From contig JAZGTN010000069.1 in assembly GCA_037783415.1 (NCBI GenBank), positions 496,001 through 560,000 of the forward strand: 64,000 nucleotides of DNA, given 5' to 3'. Below, one piece after another: positions 21,401 to 32,109 of the stretch. The DNA comes from Leptasterias polaris (taxonomy: Eukaryota > Echinodermata > Asteroidea > Forcipulatida > Asteriidae). Within the stretch, counting starts at the first letter, position 1; every line of letters begins with the position of its first letter. A model generated the notes under the pieces. That model ran no database searches, was not told the DNA's origin, and was given only the letters and a program-made list of their open reading frames with translations. The position numbers and the translations under genes are program-made.

Positions 21401-22789
21401 CTGGAGCCTGGCACAAACAATGTGGAAAACGTGCTGGTTCTCACCGATGTCTTTACAAAGTTTACACAAGCCATACCATGTAAGGACCAAAAGGCAAGAA
21501 CGGTGGCTCGATGCTTGGTGAGAGACTGGTTCGTCCGTTTTGGTGTGCCTCGCAGACTTCACAGCGACCAAGGCAGGAACTTCGAAAGCAAAGTCATCCG
21601 GGAACTCTGTGAGATGTACGGTGTCACCAAGAGCCGAACGACGCCTTACCACCCCGAAGGGAATGGGCAGTGCGAGCGTTTTAATCGTACCATGCACGAT
21701 CGCTTACGCACGCTGCCCCCGGACCAGAAGCGCAGATGGCCAGAACATCTCCCAGAGCTGATCTACGCATACAACGCGACACCCCACTCCTCAACAGGTT
21801 ACTCCCCCTACTATCTCTTCTTCGGACGGGAACCAAGATTACCCGTAGACCACCTTCTTGGGTTCGGGAGAGAGGAAGGCGACGATCCTGAGCTTGACCA
21901 ATGGGTAGCAGACCATCATGTGCGAATGCAGCACGCATTTCAGAAAGCTGCAGGCACAACAGAGAAGGAGGCTCTCCGAAGACAGCAACGCTACAATGAG
22001 GCAGCGAGAGATGAGGATCTCCATGTTGGAGCAAGGGTCTTTCTGCGAAACCGTTCCGTCAAGGGGAGAAACAAGATCCAAGATGTGTGGGACAACCGAC
22101 CCCACAAAGTTGTAGGGAGGCCGAACCCAACCGGCCACGTCTACATAGTTGCTCCACTTGACGAAGAGGGGATGGAGAAGACCCTGAATCGAAAGGACCT
22201 CCTAGACAGCAGAGCCTTGGTACTGGATGAGGATGAACCTCCAGCTACTGGGTGTCGTCATCAAGATGACCCAGTTTTGCCAGTGCACATTGACGAAGAT
22301 GAGGAGGCAGAAGAGGAGATCATCATACTGGAGACAGAAGGTGAGACTCCGGCGATGACAACGGGTCAACCAGAGCCAGAGAGTGCACCTGCTGCTATTC
22401 ACAAAGCAGGGGAGCACCACCCTGAGGACCAAGCCCCTCAATCATCAGATGTGCAAGATCCAGAGAGAGCACCCGCTGCTTTACACAAAGCAGGGGAGCA
22501 TTACCCTGACGATCCAGCCCCTCAACCCCCATCAGAAGTGGAAGATACCCCACCGGAGCCCACTACAGAGGAGGAGGTCCCACTTGCCAAAGCGGAGCAG
22601 TTGCGCCACACCAGCCGTGCTGGAGCGGGACAACACTCCAATCCCCACCACTTCCCGAAGTCTGTCATCCAGTCGGAGACTCCAGCAATGCCTGTCCCTG
22701 CACCTGCGATAGACCCACGCGTACTGGCAGACATCAGCCGAACGCAGCTGCTGTTGGCGCAGATGTTGGCCGGAGTCCAGCCAAGATGA
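18344..22789 (+). CDS. pol: Pol polyprotein (protease, RT, RNase H, integrase)
   Basis: Read after the -1 shift at 18344. The frame is open from an ATG at 18116 (1557 codons), and positions here use that count. Protease: DTG at 123-125. Reverse transcriptase about 449-665: LDLAHGFHQI, MPFGLCNAP and catalytic YLDD at 592-595. RNase H: D754, E798 and D824. Integrase: H1026-X4-H1031 and C1061-X2-C1064 zinc finger, catalytic D1092, D1151 and E1187 (D-X35-E), then a GPY/F-like module about 1304-1360. The tail (about 1370-1530) is acidic and proline-rich with a duplicated 28-residue segment. All key catalytic residues are present; no chromodomain is seen. Confidence 0.93.
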   Translation, partial: LERPVIESHTAGPQESTNSGSIYRKAVGQCPESVVQLGASRVRCLLDTGAQVSTITESSFREHFPETELVDVTAFISISGAQGLAIPYLGYVELPLTVLGHSFINMGFLVVKDPTGTSIAERKKTVPGVIGSNIFRDIREKLRQDASGQNYLEVLNRRSDAPEWAHVLALYEEVRSCTVQQPDFAGKVRTVGSKPILVPANSLLLMECSVKPAATDVTYEAIIEQLDVDVTHIPNGLAVAPTLVSVDSSGRIPVQVANFTNDDLYLPPRTPVATVSSAVAEHHSRAFEATLQEMQAGEVKNDCANEARSLMSRMKVGTGISDDQQHQLHRLISSHASTFSRDEDDIGLCDKISHAINTTDDVPVRVPHRRIPPHQWAEVREHLQKSLEMGVIRESSSPYASPIVLVRKRDGKLRLCVDYRALNAKTHRDAYPLPRIDEALDALGGAKFFCSLDLAHGFHQIPVAAKDVEKTAFRVGTGGLYEFTRMPFGLCNAPATFMRLMDKAFGDKNFQSLIVYLDDILVFGRTFEETLERLRLVLDRLTEFGLKVKPEKCNLFTEQLKYLGHSISDGGISPDPEKISAVREWKKPATESELRGFLGLAGYYRRFVPGFAKVAAPLHALLGGTGKKKHRKVSSIKLTSDAWDESCDKSFTDLKQLLTTAPLLGYPDFSRQFILEVDASYQGLGAVLSQQQEQGLVVLGYASRGLRVNERNMQNYSSMKLELLALRWAITVKFRDILLGANFVVYTDNNPLSYLQTNTKLGATETRWAGELEQFQFTIKYRSGRSNRNADALSRKTTHSEDLQTAHSEEMSTEETISSSYASTPIPSTVVLQVRDTLVEAGLNELRIRPDVTAPAAMSTLPSISTEDMATLQQNDKHLGRLWTYWESGRQPHISELMKEDKPTRKLLKFWNHLEARDNILYKKRKEASGEISQLLLPQVLREQLLTAVHDQVGHQGVERTLALARNRCFWPGMIHDIEEYCRNCQRCMLAKAGKKLHPTMGSLIAKRPLEVLAMDFTVLEPGTNNVENVLVLTDVFTKFTQAIPCKDQKARTVARCLVRDWFVRFGVPRRLHSDQGRNFESKVIRELCEMYGVTKSRTTPYHPEGNGQCERFNRTMHDRLRTLPPDQKRRWPEHLPELIYAYNATPHSSTGYSPYYLFFGREPRLPVDHLLGFGREEGDDPELDQWVADHHVRMQHAFQKAAGTTEKEALRRQQRYNEAARDEDLHVGARVFLRNRSVKGRNKIQDVWDNRPHKVVGRPNPTGHVYIVAPLDEEGMEKTLNRKDLLDSRALVLDEDEPPATGCRHQDDPVLPVHIDEDEEAEEEIIILETEGETPAMTTGQPEPESAPAAIHKAGEHHPEDQAPQSSDVQDPERAPAALHKAGEHYPDDPAPQPPSEVEDTPPEPTTEEEVPLAKAEQLRHTSRAGAGQHSNPHHFPKSVIQSETPAMPVPAPAIDPRVLADISRTQLLLAQMLAGVQPR
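22376..22543 (+). repeat. 84-bp in-frame duplication in the pol tail
   Basis: CCAGAGAG at 22376 and at 22460 start two similar 84-bp units encoding a 28-residue segment with the shared core HKAGEH(H/Y)P(E/D)D. The units have diverged at several positions, so the duplication is older than this insertion. Confidence 0.8.
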
Positions 22790-22870
22790 TTTTTTTTGTA
22801 AATAGTAAATTGCATTTGTTTTGTTTGTATTAATCTTTTATCAGTTTAGGTTGTCGGGACGCCAACCTTA

Positions 22871-22883
22871 GAGCAGGGGAGTA
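22871..22883 (+). other. Polypurine tract
   Basis: GAGCAGGGGAGTA ends directly at the 3' LTR. It is the expected plus-strand priming site, interrupted by one C and one T. Confidence 0.75.
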
Positions 22884-24383
22884 TGTGACAGCCCATTTAC
22901 ATATTTCTCCTGCGCAGCGCCCTCGCTTGACCCTAAGGTAAAGCTCACACTTATTCTTTGTCTTGAGTGAGTCATTCCACCACTAGCACTGGTACTGTTA
23001 ACACCACACACAGTGTCCTGCTTCCTTCTACACATGTTCTTAGTTAATGTCTCAAGATTTTGTGGATGACTCGACTGGGGTAAGAATTCATTTATATTGT
23101 TTAATAATTGTTCTTATTGTTAAAGTTCCTAAGTTTCTTTTTATTGAGACTTTGTGAACACTTTTTGATTAATTCCGAAGTTAGCTTGAGTATTCTTAAA
23201 CTTTACTCTGATTACTGAATTTAAAGTGGATTCATTCATTGATGGTCTTTAGGAAGCCCGGATTCACTGTGTTATATCTATTATTGCATATTTAGGAAAG
23301 ATCATCCTTTTGATGACTTTCTGTGTTTAGAGATATAATCTATTTCCATGGATTTGAAGGATTTAGATTTCCCTTACTTTGATTACATGTACATGTATAA
23401 ACCACTTTATTTCTTGTTCACATTTAGTTAACTTCTTGAGTACACAAAGTTCAAGAATAGATTTCCTTATTTTACAATACATATATTCCTCATCTATTTT
23501 CCACTTGTGTATGTACATATTCTTAGATTTATACTTTCAGTGTATAAATTCATAGTTTCTTTGTCCTGTGTAGATGCCCATAGTGCAGTGTAGTGATACC
23601 CTAATCCCCTAAGTTGCTGCATATATAATGAGGTGCACACAGTTTCTTGGAAGGCACCATACCTTAGTACAGGGAGGCAGAGTGTTTATTACCCTGCAGA
23701 GATTTCTTTTGTCCAGTGTTTATTGGAGCGTGTGACCTAAGATATACCAGTAATGTCTTATTAGACTGGCACACTAGTCCTTAGGTTTATGTGATGCAGC
23801 ATATATTACTCATATTTCTCTTTTAATACTTAATTAAATATGCCATCTGCATACTTGTTTATCATTTATTTAGTTATGTTATTTCTTTATAATCCTGTTC
23901 TTATGATATTAATTCATTTTTCCTAAGTTAGTTTCTTTATGGATCCTTAGGTTATAATGATGAGCAGACTGATTTAAGTCTATGGTTTGCTGAGTCCATA
24001 GTCATATATTTAGAGATGCATTGCACATTTGCTTTAGTTATTTCCTATTTTGTCTTTGCAAGTTAAAGCATTTACATGCCTTGTATTAATTCATTTTTGG
24101 AATTTAACTTGACTTTATAGTTAGAGGCAAATTGTGTTATCAAGTTCGATTTATCTCTTTTGATTGCATTGGATTTTCTGAGGATTATCATTGTTCTTTT
24201 TATAATTTACTTTGCTGGATTGGTATTTCCTAAAGCATTGTATTTATATGGAAATTCTATTTTGTATCTTTTCAGGGCTTGTTTTGGTTTTGCTAATTAC
24301 TTAAAAGATGCAGCTCACCATTAAATGAACCAGACACAGTAATGTACACCATCCTTGTCGTGTCACATTTTCTCAGTGTCACA
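22884..24383 (+). repeat. 3' LTR
   Basis: 1500 bp, same start (TGTGACAG) and end (AGTGTCACA) as the 5' LTR. No indel relative to it, since the offset is constant throughout, and no substitutions were noticed. It supplies the polyadenylation region of the element RNA. Confidence 0.95.
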
Positions 24384-24387
24384 TTAG
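24384..24387. repeat. Target site duplication, right (TTAG)
   Basis: Matches 15661-15664. Confidence 0.85.
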
Positions 24388-25621
24388 CATTCAGTGTGCA
24401 CAAAACAATTTAAGTCTAAGTATTTTGCTATGCAAAGTTGCTTGATGAAATCGTTCCCTGATATTACTTTATCGTACTCTAGTTTTCAATAAACACACCA
24501 TCCAGCCAACCTGTGAATATTTCCTCAAATTGGTCCGCTTTGAGTGTTTCTATATTAAGTCACAGAAAAGCAAACTTCAATCAATTCCACAATAAAATTT
24601 CTTTCCCGTCTAGGAACCTGAGCACTGTCTTGCCCACAGAGCGCACTAAAAACGGTGGGAAAAGTTTTGTCTTATTATTTACCCATTCTTCTCCATGAAA
24701 TCTTAGAAATGAGGACAGGAAGTATTTACTCAACCACAAGAAAACAGATCCACTTCCCACACAATTGAGATGTTGGAATGCTAGCTCCATGCTGCATCGC
24801 CCGTATTGTTCGTGAGTCTTCGGTTGGATTGATGGAGAACAATGACTGGCCTACTCATCCTTAAAAACTAGCTTTAAGGTCACCCAAACATATCAAACAT
24901 GCAGTCCATTTAGGGCTTCTTACAACAACAAATAACACCTATTTAGGAAGGACCTGGATTCCGCAGATCTGCAGTTAACTCCTCTTCCCAAAGCCCAAGA
25001 GCTCATCCAATGCCTTCCCCAATCAAACTACTGATGTTGCTCCCCTTTAAAATGACTTTCATGGTATTTGGACACAGTCTCGTTTTTCTCAATTTTTCCC
25101 CCCCTTTTTTTTTCTTAGTGACTCAACATTCTTCAGACGTAGATTTTATGACTCAAGACTTGGACTTGACAATGAATATTCTGCCCCAGCAGGCTTTAAT
25201 TTCAATAACACAACGTTTGTCACTTGTGTAATCACCCTTTACTCCATGGCGTTGTACTCTATGAACAATACGCATGCCACAAGACACAACACAAGACTGC
25301 AATGCGTCTGAACTATGTCTGATCTACACATCTGTTTTTACTTTAGCTTCATGATGCTGCATTCACCAGACAGACTGACACACAAAGCTCTAGAAGTACA
25401 CTCTAGATGATCGACTAGCATGATGTGATGGTCATCCACACTCTGCTGGGAATTTGAGCAAAACAGACATCCAGGACATTGTTCTTGTGTAGACGTTTAA
25501 ACCATGTCCCTACAGTAATTTGTTCACCACATCATCTATATGAGTCTAATCTCCCTCTAGTACATCAACTGTGGCAGGAATCCCCAAATCACCACACTGT
25601 AGGATTTTTCAAAACAAATCA
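24388..25621. other. Non-coding, right flank of the retrotransposon
   Basis: 24474-24530 is the 'ttttcaataaacacacca...ccaacctgtgaa' dispersed repeat also seen at 33788. No gene supported. Confidence 0.45.
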
Positions 25622-25788
25622 GGGGTGGATTTCACAAAGAGTTAGGACTAGTCTTATCTCGAGTTAGGAGGAGTTTTGTGAAATCGATCTTAGGATCGAT
25701 CTTAGCTAGGATCGATCCTATTTCTAGGACTAGTCCTAACTCCTAGGACTAGTCCTAAGTTAGGACAATCCTTTGTGAAATCCACCCC
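25622..25788. mobile_element. Palindromic MITE (GGGGTGGATTTCACAAAG)
   Basis: A 167-bp element with perfect 18-bp terminal inverted repeats (GGGGTGGATTTCACAAAG and CTTTGTGAAATCCACCCC). The interior has many copies of 'ttaggactagtcct' and 'gatcgatc', so nearly the whole element is self-complementary. Non-coding. Confidence 0.85.
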
Positions 25789-28154
25789 AGGACCTTGTTC
25801 TTAAGGGGAAATTTCCCTTTTGTAACCACGGTTATTTGCATCCCCCAACCCACGCAAGGTCATGCTCACAACAACCATGTCAACTTAATCAACTTCCTAC
25901 AACTTTACAACAAATATGTCCATGACCATTACTCAGTGGACATTTTAATAAAAATGAAAAGTTACTTCTTGGTCTTCTGTTGATATCGACCTGCTCACTC
26001 ATCACCATAATCCCACATTTGACACCCACAATCATGGTCATAATTATTAGAACATTTTAGTACACAAATTAGTGAAGCACCCTGTGTCCCCATTCACTGC
26101 TTTTACTCTTGGCACATCTGCAAAATTGATACAAATGTTCCATGGAGGGAGGGCACTGGATGCAACCACAGCTATCAAAGTAATTCTGACAGTTAACACA
26201 CATGTACACATGTAGGTTCCCCAACAAGATACCGCAACACACAAATGCGGAATGCTGTTTTCAGGAAACTAGATTTTCCTATTTTCAGGTGCAGATAATT
26301 GTCCAAGGGAAGTGTAAGTGTTTGTGAATGTGTATACCTGTTGACAACGAGGACTTAAACAAAAGTGGTTCCAGCGGCTAAGGATGTGATGTGCTCAGTT
26401 TGATTTTGTATATAAAACCAAAAGGGACAATAATAAAACAAACAATGGGAGAACAAAGAGAAGTCCTTGATTTATGGAGGTCAGAAAAAATGTGGACATA
26501 CATGGGTGATGTGTACAGGGTACTCAAACAATGGGAACAACATTTCTCCACAAAAGAAATTATAAAGCAAAGAAACAATAGAGGAGAGATACCCTACAAA
26601 CCAATGTTAAAAGGTGTGTATGTTTTTGCTTTGAGTATTGATTTCTCTTTTTTCAGGAAAGGGGGGAGGGGGATGCTAAGTGGCTGCAGCAGACTTACTT
26701 TCTATTGTTCTTTGGAATATGCTAAATACTTTGTGGGCTGTTGTAGCCCAAATTAATGCAGTTGCATGCACACATGAGCCAAGTTCACACATGGACTATT
26801 TGTGAACTTGAGGCTGATATTGTCTGGTACCAACACATGTTTTTGAGCATGAGTACCAGTTAATATCAGCCACTAATGTAACTTGGCCTTAGGTGTAAGC
26901 AGTGACAATGATAGCATTGAGCTAATTGCATTTTACTACAACATCCTTCAATCTGACTGTCTGACAAATTACCCTGAATGCAGCTTTGCATGTTTCCGCA
27001 GTAGCTCAATTAATACTGGTAAATCTCAAACACATTCATTGTTCATGTAAGATTTGATGCCAAAAAGACAGTGGGTGTATAAAGCTGCTGATCTGCTCAT
27101 TGTGAGTCATAGATTAAGGGGATTCTAGTCTCATTGTCTCATGTTGGCCTCATTCATCTCGTGGCAGACTATATAAAGAGAGGGGTGTCAGGGGTAGGGG
27201 AGGGGGAAGAGGAAAAGAAAATCGTGCAATAAGCAATATACTAGGACTCAGGGTTAAGGGGGCGGGGGTGGAGTTTCCGGGATACATGCTGCGGGGATAG
27301 AAACAAGTTCACCGAGTTTCTAGTAGTTGGTTTTCTATAACTGTCTCTGTGGTTAACAAATGGCTACCATATTTCAGGAACACTAGCCTATTACCCATAA
27401 TGGCTACCTTCCACCCCGCTCATACATAACACGCTCGCTATGTTTCCATTCATCCACAAACATCTGGGATGATTTTGTAACATAAGGTGTTGAGGAAAAC
27501 CAAGGGACTACAAACTATTCACTTGGTAGTACATTATTACACACATATCCTGATGTAAAAATGGAGTGCCAGCCCTTCAAAGTGCATAGTGAATACGGAA
27601 AATAAAGAACATATTTAATTTCATGGTCTGGATGTGAAATATTTTGAAGTTATTTTCTAACATGATTGATGCAAAAAACAGCATGAGTTCAAATAGTTTT
27701 AATTTCATTTGCTGCTTAGGACACTGCAATGAGAGGAAAAACGTAGGCCTACCGGACAAAATTACTTGATATTAGGTGAGCATGTCCCCATTTCCTACTC
27801 ACTGTGTCAATATACAATATCTGACAAATCAAAAAACAAATGCTGAAAATCCATGAAAAATGCAATCGAACATTGAGAGTGGGGATTGACCTCTTAAGCT
27901 TTTAACAATCCTTTCCCCCACCCCATGAAAAAAATAACACACACAAACAAACAACAATCAATCAAAGACAACTACAACAACAACAACAGAAAAACCAATG
28001 ATCCGATACATTATGACAAACAAACAAAAAGAAGCCAACATAAATCCACACATTTTTCACAGACCTTCAAGGCTTGGCGTTCTTTGAGTTGAATTTATGA
28101 CAAGAGAAAGAGAGAAAGAGAGAAAGAGAGAGTGCATAGAAAGTGCTTACCTAC
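25789..28154. other. Non-coding, probable intron
   Basis: Includes a G-rich stretch (27180-27290) and an (AGAGAA)n/GA-rich microsatellite at 28100-28131 just beyond the exon at 28155. A weak minus-strand exon-like segment at about 26360-26399 was not called. Confidence 0.45.
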
Positions 28155-28243
28155 CTAAGGATGTCGTATTCTTGCTTCAGCATAGCGATGCTATCTTCCA
28201 TGGTGCCGTTTTTAGACTTGAGGGTCTCAATATCTTCCATACA
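28155..28243 (-). CDS. Exon of bHLH-zip gene: leucine-zipper part
   Basis: Minus strand: acceptor 'ttgtttgatttggcag' above 28243, donor GTAGGT below 28155. Entered in phase 0 from the exon at 32060, it reads 29 codons, including MEDIETLKSKN, then GTMEDSIAMLKQEYDIL, and leaves in phase 2. The regular leucine/isoleucine/methionine spacing and charge pattern predict a coiled coil. The DIETLKSKN stretch resembles the zipper start of Max (D-I-x-x-L-K-x-x-N). If unspliced, it would stop at TAG two codons on. The following exon is not certain; the next exon-like segment is at 13787. Confidence 0.6.
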
Positions 28244-28731
28244 CTGCCAAATCAAACAAATCAATATTGTATGTCAACCTTTAAATTATCCTCAGTAGTA
28301 AAACTACCATATTTTATTTTAAAAAATATACAGAGGCAGCAAGTTTAACAAAAATATCGCCAGTGGTGCACCCTGTCTTGGTTCAAAGAGACATTCCCAA
28401 CATTATCACTCCTGTGCCATATACTGATTCATAGATGGTGTGAACACCAGTATAGCTGAACTTTTACCAACAATAAACCAATGATGTACCATAATTATCT
28501 TGATATAGAGAATTCTGATAAGAGCTCTGCATTTTTTTATCACAATACAAACTGTTGTACTATATCTTGATTCATATATAGTAAACACACCAATAGCTTA
28601 ACTTTTACCAAAATTCCCAACAATACTAAATGTTGTACCACACCTTGATTTATAGAGAGAAATGCACACCAGATGTTGCCCCTTTTGCACAAAGTACAAA
28701 TGTTGTGCCTTATCTTGATTCAGAGAATGTA
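28244..28731. other. Intron sequence with internal short repeats
   Basis: 28395-28720 repeats 'ttgattcata(g/t)a', 'acaccag/acacaccaatag' and 'cttttacca' at intervals of about 140 bp (three degenerate copies). No gene. Confidence 0.45.
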
Positions 28732-28970
28732 TATGGGATTTGAGGCATTGCATGGTGAGGTATCAATATATATTTGGTTTGCGGTAACACCATGTGTATA
28801 TCTACTTGCTAGGTAGATTTTGTTCTTTGAGAACTTGTCTTGCTTTTTATTCAACTGCCGCGGAGTAGAATATTCAGAATTCGGGAGACTTCTCAGTTCT
28901 GAAATACAAAATGGAAACAACTGCTGATTTACAATGTCTTCAAAGTTAAATTGCTCCAAACGGAAGATTT
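28732..28970 (+). mobile_element. Dispersed element related to the foldback at 34324
   Basis: 28767-28835 ('tttggtttgcggtaacacc...tacttgctaggtagatttt...ctttgagaactt') is nearly identical to the left arm at 34325-34392. 28733-28765 ('tttgaggcattg...ggtgaggtatc') matches the outer end of the right arm in inverse. Here the element continues with unique sequence ('ccgcggagtagaatattc') instead of folding back. Confidence 0.6.
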
Positions 28971-30224
28971 TGTTGTTGTTTTTTGTTCATGAAACACTAT
29001 CACCAATCCAATCCATTGTGATTACTCAATGTATCAATCATATTTCACACAGGGCTAGAGATTAATTGGTTTTGACATGGATGGTTGTGTACAGATGTTT
29101 TGCAGCCACATCAGATATCAGCAGGCATATGGGGCTTTTAATTATATTCACAGGCATTGGTGTAACTAGCGGCAGCTTTGTGGAACCTGAAACGCTTTCT
29201 CCCCACCCCAAAGATAAACATTGCTAAAACAGTGTATCTGCAATTGTATCTGTCCTGAGCAAAACACTTCATATCATGCTGTAAGTCGGTTCTTTTTAAA
29301 TGTATTTCAACAAGAGTTACAAAATGTCAACAGGCCTACTACAAATGAGTGGTAAAAATTTCAAGGAAAGTAAAAAACCATAGATCTGAACTGTAACAAA
29401 AATACATGTCCAAAGGTGCGGCAGTACAAATACACCTGAAGAAACTAGAGGAGTACTTTCAAGAAAATCTCTTCTATACCACAGGTCTTTGAGATCTGAG
29501 CTTTTATCAGACCTGAGACTGTAAGAGTCTTCTACATTTTTACAGAGTATTTTTAAACATTTGAAATTTAGCATGAGTTACTATGGGACTGCCATTCAGA
29601 AGGGGTGCACCCTCTTGTGCCCATCTCTAGTCATGGTTCATTATCACAGTTGGCCTAGCGGTGTGCATAACATATTTGTAAACTATCCATGCATTGGGTC
29701 GCCACTAACTTCATCCATGAACGACGCATTAGATCCAGTTGCTTTACACATGAAATGATACTGGGATATTCTCTTAGGCTAAAGTCAAGGAGAAATGTCT
29801 CACATTTCCGCTATTTATGCTCATATTGCCTCAAACCTGTTCATCTTCATTAAAAAATTATTTGATAAAATGACACGCTGCTATTAATGCCGAGATACAG
29901 AATTAGTTTTCATACAAAAAGAAAGAAGAATCAAATGTCTATGGTTTTAACTTGACTGAAGGTGAAGGTAACTTTTTAATTGGAATGCGCACACATAATT
30001 TGCAGGTCTTAAATATTTTTCTTGTAAAGTGATACAATATAATTTGCTTGAACTCTATGAACAGACTAGTTGTTTAATGTTTGTTTGACTCAAAGTAAAC
30101 GCAGCATTGGAAACTGTCAATAAATGGCGTGTTAAGGGAGCAGGGCACAATTTGAAGACTCTACTTATGGTCACCATTCGCTACTTACAAGAAGTTTGAA
30201 TATTAAAGTCAACATAATAATTAG
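28971..30224. other. Non-coding, probable intron
   Basis: No gene, RNA or resolved repeat could be supported. Confidence 0.4.
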
Positions 30225-30945
30225 TTTTAGCCTGCCCACAGCACCTTTATCTAGTTGTAACACACCAGGCTGGCCAACAGCACTCTCTACAAGGTAAGCA
30301 TACACCAGGCTACTTTTGCACACCAGGCTACTTTTGCACGCCAAACTATGCCACAGCATTCCTAACTAAATTTTGAAGGCTAGGCTAGTCCACAGCATGC
30401 ACTCTAGCTTTTAAAGGCCAGACAAGCCCACAGCACTTTAGCTTAACTAGTTTTTGAAGACTAGGCTAGCCTACAGCACTCTAGCTTAACTAGTTTCTGA
30501 AGGCCAGGCAAACCCACAAAACTCTAGCTTAACTAGACTTTGCAAGCAAGGCTTGGCCATAGCACTCTAGCTTAACTAATTTTTGCACACCAGGCTACCA
30601 CAGCATTCTACTGGCCCACAGCACTCTAGCATAACTAGATTTTGAAGGCCATGAGCTAACCCTCAGTGTTCTTAGTTTGTGCTTGATGTTCTTTTGGCCA
30701 CAGCTTTCTGAGTAGTTTCTGCAGACCAGGCTAAGCAACAGCATTATTTACTAGTTTGTGCAGGCCAGGCCAGACCACATTACTCTAGCTTATCCAATTT
30801 TTTGGAAGGACAGGCATGCCCACTTTGAATACCAAGCTGGCCAACAGCACTCTAGATAAATGAGCCAGGTTAGCCCCACAGAACTATTTTTGCACAACAG
30901 GCTTGCTCACAAAGCCAAAAGCCCTCTAGACCAATTTTTGTTAGC
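30225..30945. repeat. Degenerate minisatellite (AGCACTCTAGCTTAACTAG)
   Basis: About a dozen irregular units of roughly 50-60 bp share 'cacagcactctagcttaactag', 'tttttgaaggccaggcta' and 'gcccacagca'. The best-preserved units are at about 30430-30600. Divergence increases to both sides. Confidence 0.8.
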
Positions 30946-31639
30946 GAGTGACTAATAACTGTAGTTGCAATAAAAAGGAAGTATTTGACTGCTGAAGCAG
31001 AACATAGTTTATTACATAAACAGACAGAAAGACAATCATAGGGCATCTATGCAGATCAAAACAGACATGAGTACTTATTAGTGGAGCATGCACTGCAGGT
31101 ATGGGGACTCGATCAACTCAGGAGAGGGGACTGTGTACTGTGAAAACAATCAATATAATATCTGGTTGACTGCGGCTGTCAGTCTAACTGGTCACCTCCC
31201 TGCTCCATGGATAAAGCACTCAAGGGTCTCACATGAAAAATATCAACAGAGACCTTAATCACGCAGCAATCATCATCCGATTCCCTATGCACAACTTGGA
31301 TTACACAGATGAGTGGCACACAAGGGACCTGGCTATTTCTCCTCCAGCATCAGTGTGGTCCCTAATGAATTCATAGGGTGAAAAACCTGCAGCTACAAAT
31401 AATTGTTGATCATAGTTGTTGAAGTTTAATGGTTTTTCAATGGCTATTGGTATAGGTGAACCGCTATTTCTACACTTTTGGCCTTTTGTAAACTAATTTT
31501 TCTGTTTATGTGTTTTGAAATATTTTACACTTTATATTTGGGTGTTTTGAAGTATTTTTATTGTTATATGATATAGTTTCTAGATGTATAGTATGTAGAT
31601 TGTTTATAACTGATGTCGTTACCCCAGATTAATCATAGC
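30946..31639. other. Non-coding, probable intron
   Basis: No feature could be supported. Confidence 0.4.
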
Positions 31640-31815
31640 TGCGCCAATCTCCTCTTCACATCAAACAAGCTACCACCGTTTCACATTTCAAGACTCTTCT
31701 TAAAACATTTATGTTCAAGTCATCGTACATATAGTTTTTTGGGTCTTCTGATCGCTTAGAGACTTTCTTCTGAAGGAGTTAGGCGCTATATAATTACAGT
31801 TGTTATTATTATTAA
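31640..31815 (+). pseudogene. LINE 3' end with ATT-repeat tail
   Basis: One + frame reads SPLHIKQATTVSHFKTLLKT, then FMF, the common C-terminal sequence of CR1/L2-like polymerases (...V.SFK..LKTFLF). It is followed by 'aggcgctatataa' and a (TTA)n tail at 31800-31815. Only the last part of the element remains. Confidence 0.6.
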
Positions 31816-32059
31816 TATTTTTGTTACGCCATTTTGGGAGTCAAATTCCCTGTGTGTTACTTTGCAGTGAGTACACATTTAAGGCAACATGTGAAGAGTG
31901 GTTATTTACTTGCATTTTGATTCCAAAAATTGCAGACCATGGGTTGAGAGTAGCTGCATGTGATGTCAGGGCAAGGAGTCTACACATGAAAGGTATAGTT
32001 TTGAATCTTTAAAAAATAGTTTTAAGAAGGAGAATTCATGTATCTGTTTCATCACTTAC

Positions 32060-32109
32060 TGTTTTGTTTCTTTGCTGTTTTCCAAGCATGTCCTTAATGT
32101 AGTTCTGGG
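32060..32109 (-). CDS. Exon of bHLH-zip gene: helix 2 / zipper junction
   Basis: Minus strand: acceptor 'gttttgtttttctacag' above 32109, consensus donor GTAAGT below 32060. Entered in phase 1 from the exon at 55947, the split codon gives Ala, then QNYIKDMLGKQQRNKT, leaving in phase 0. With the upstream exon this forms ...SVLLK-A-QNYIKDM, closely matching helix 2 of Max (ILDKATEYIQYM). The phases at both ends fit the neighbours exactly. Confidence 0.65.

Larger units (their letters stand above)
15665..24383 (+). mobile_element. Complete Ty3/gypsy LTR retrotransposon, apparently intact
   Basis: An 8719-bp element with two 1500-bp LTRs at a constant offset of 7219 bp. It carries a primer-binding site at 17167, a gag ORF, a pol ORF in the -1 frame and a purine tract before the 3' LTR. 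Domain order protease, RT, RNase H, integrase places it in Ty3/gypsy (Metaviridae). No chromodomain and no envelope-like ORF are visible. No difference between the LTRs was noticed by eye and both ORFs are open, so the insertion is recent and may be competent. It lies in the opposite orientation to the bHLH-zip gene. The clade within Ty3/gypsy is not assigned. Confidence 0.95.

Noticed and set aside
22790..22883. Possible third (envelope-like) ORF between pol and the 3' LTR
   Set aside because: Only 94 bp separate the pol stop from the 3' LTR; there is no room for an envelope gene.
26360..26399. Minus-strand 40-bp exon candidate ending at GTATAC
   Set aside because: Open in two frames but fits neither required phase transition between 28155 and 13864 by itself; too short to support.
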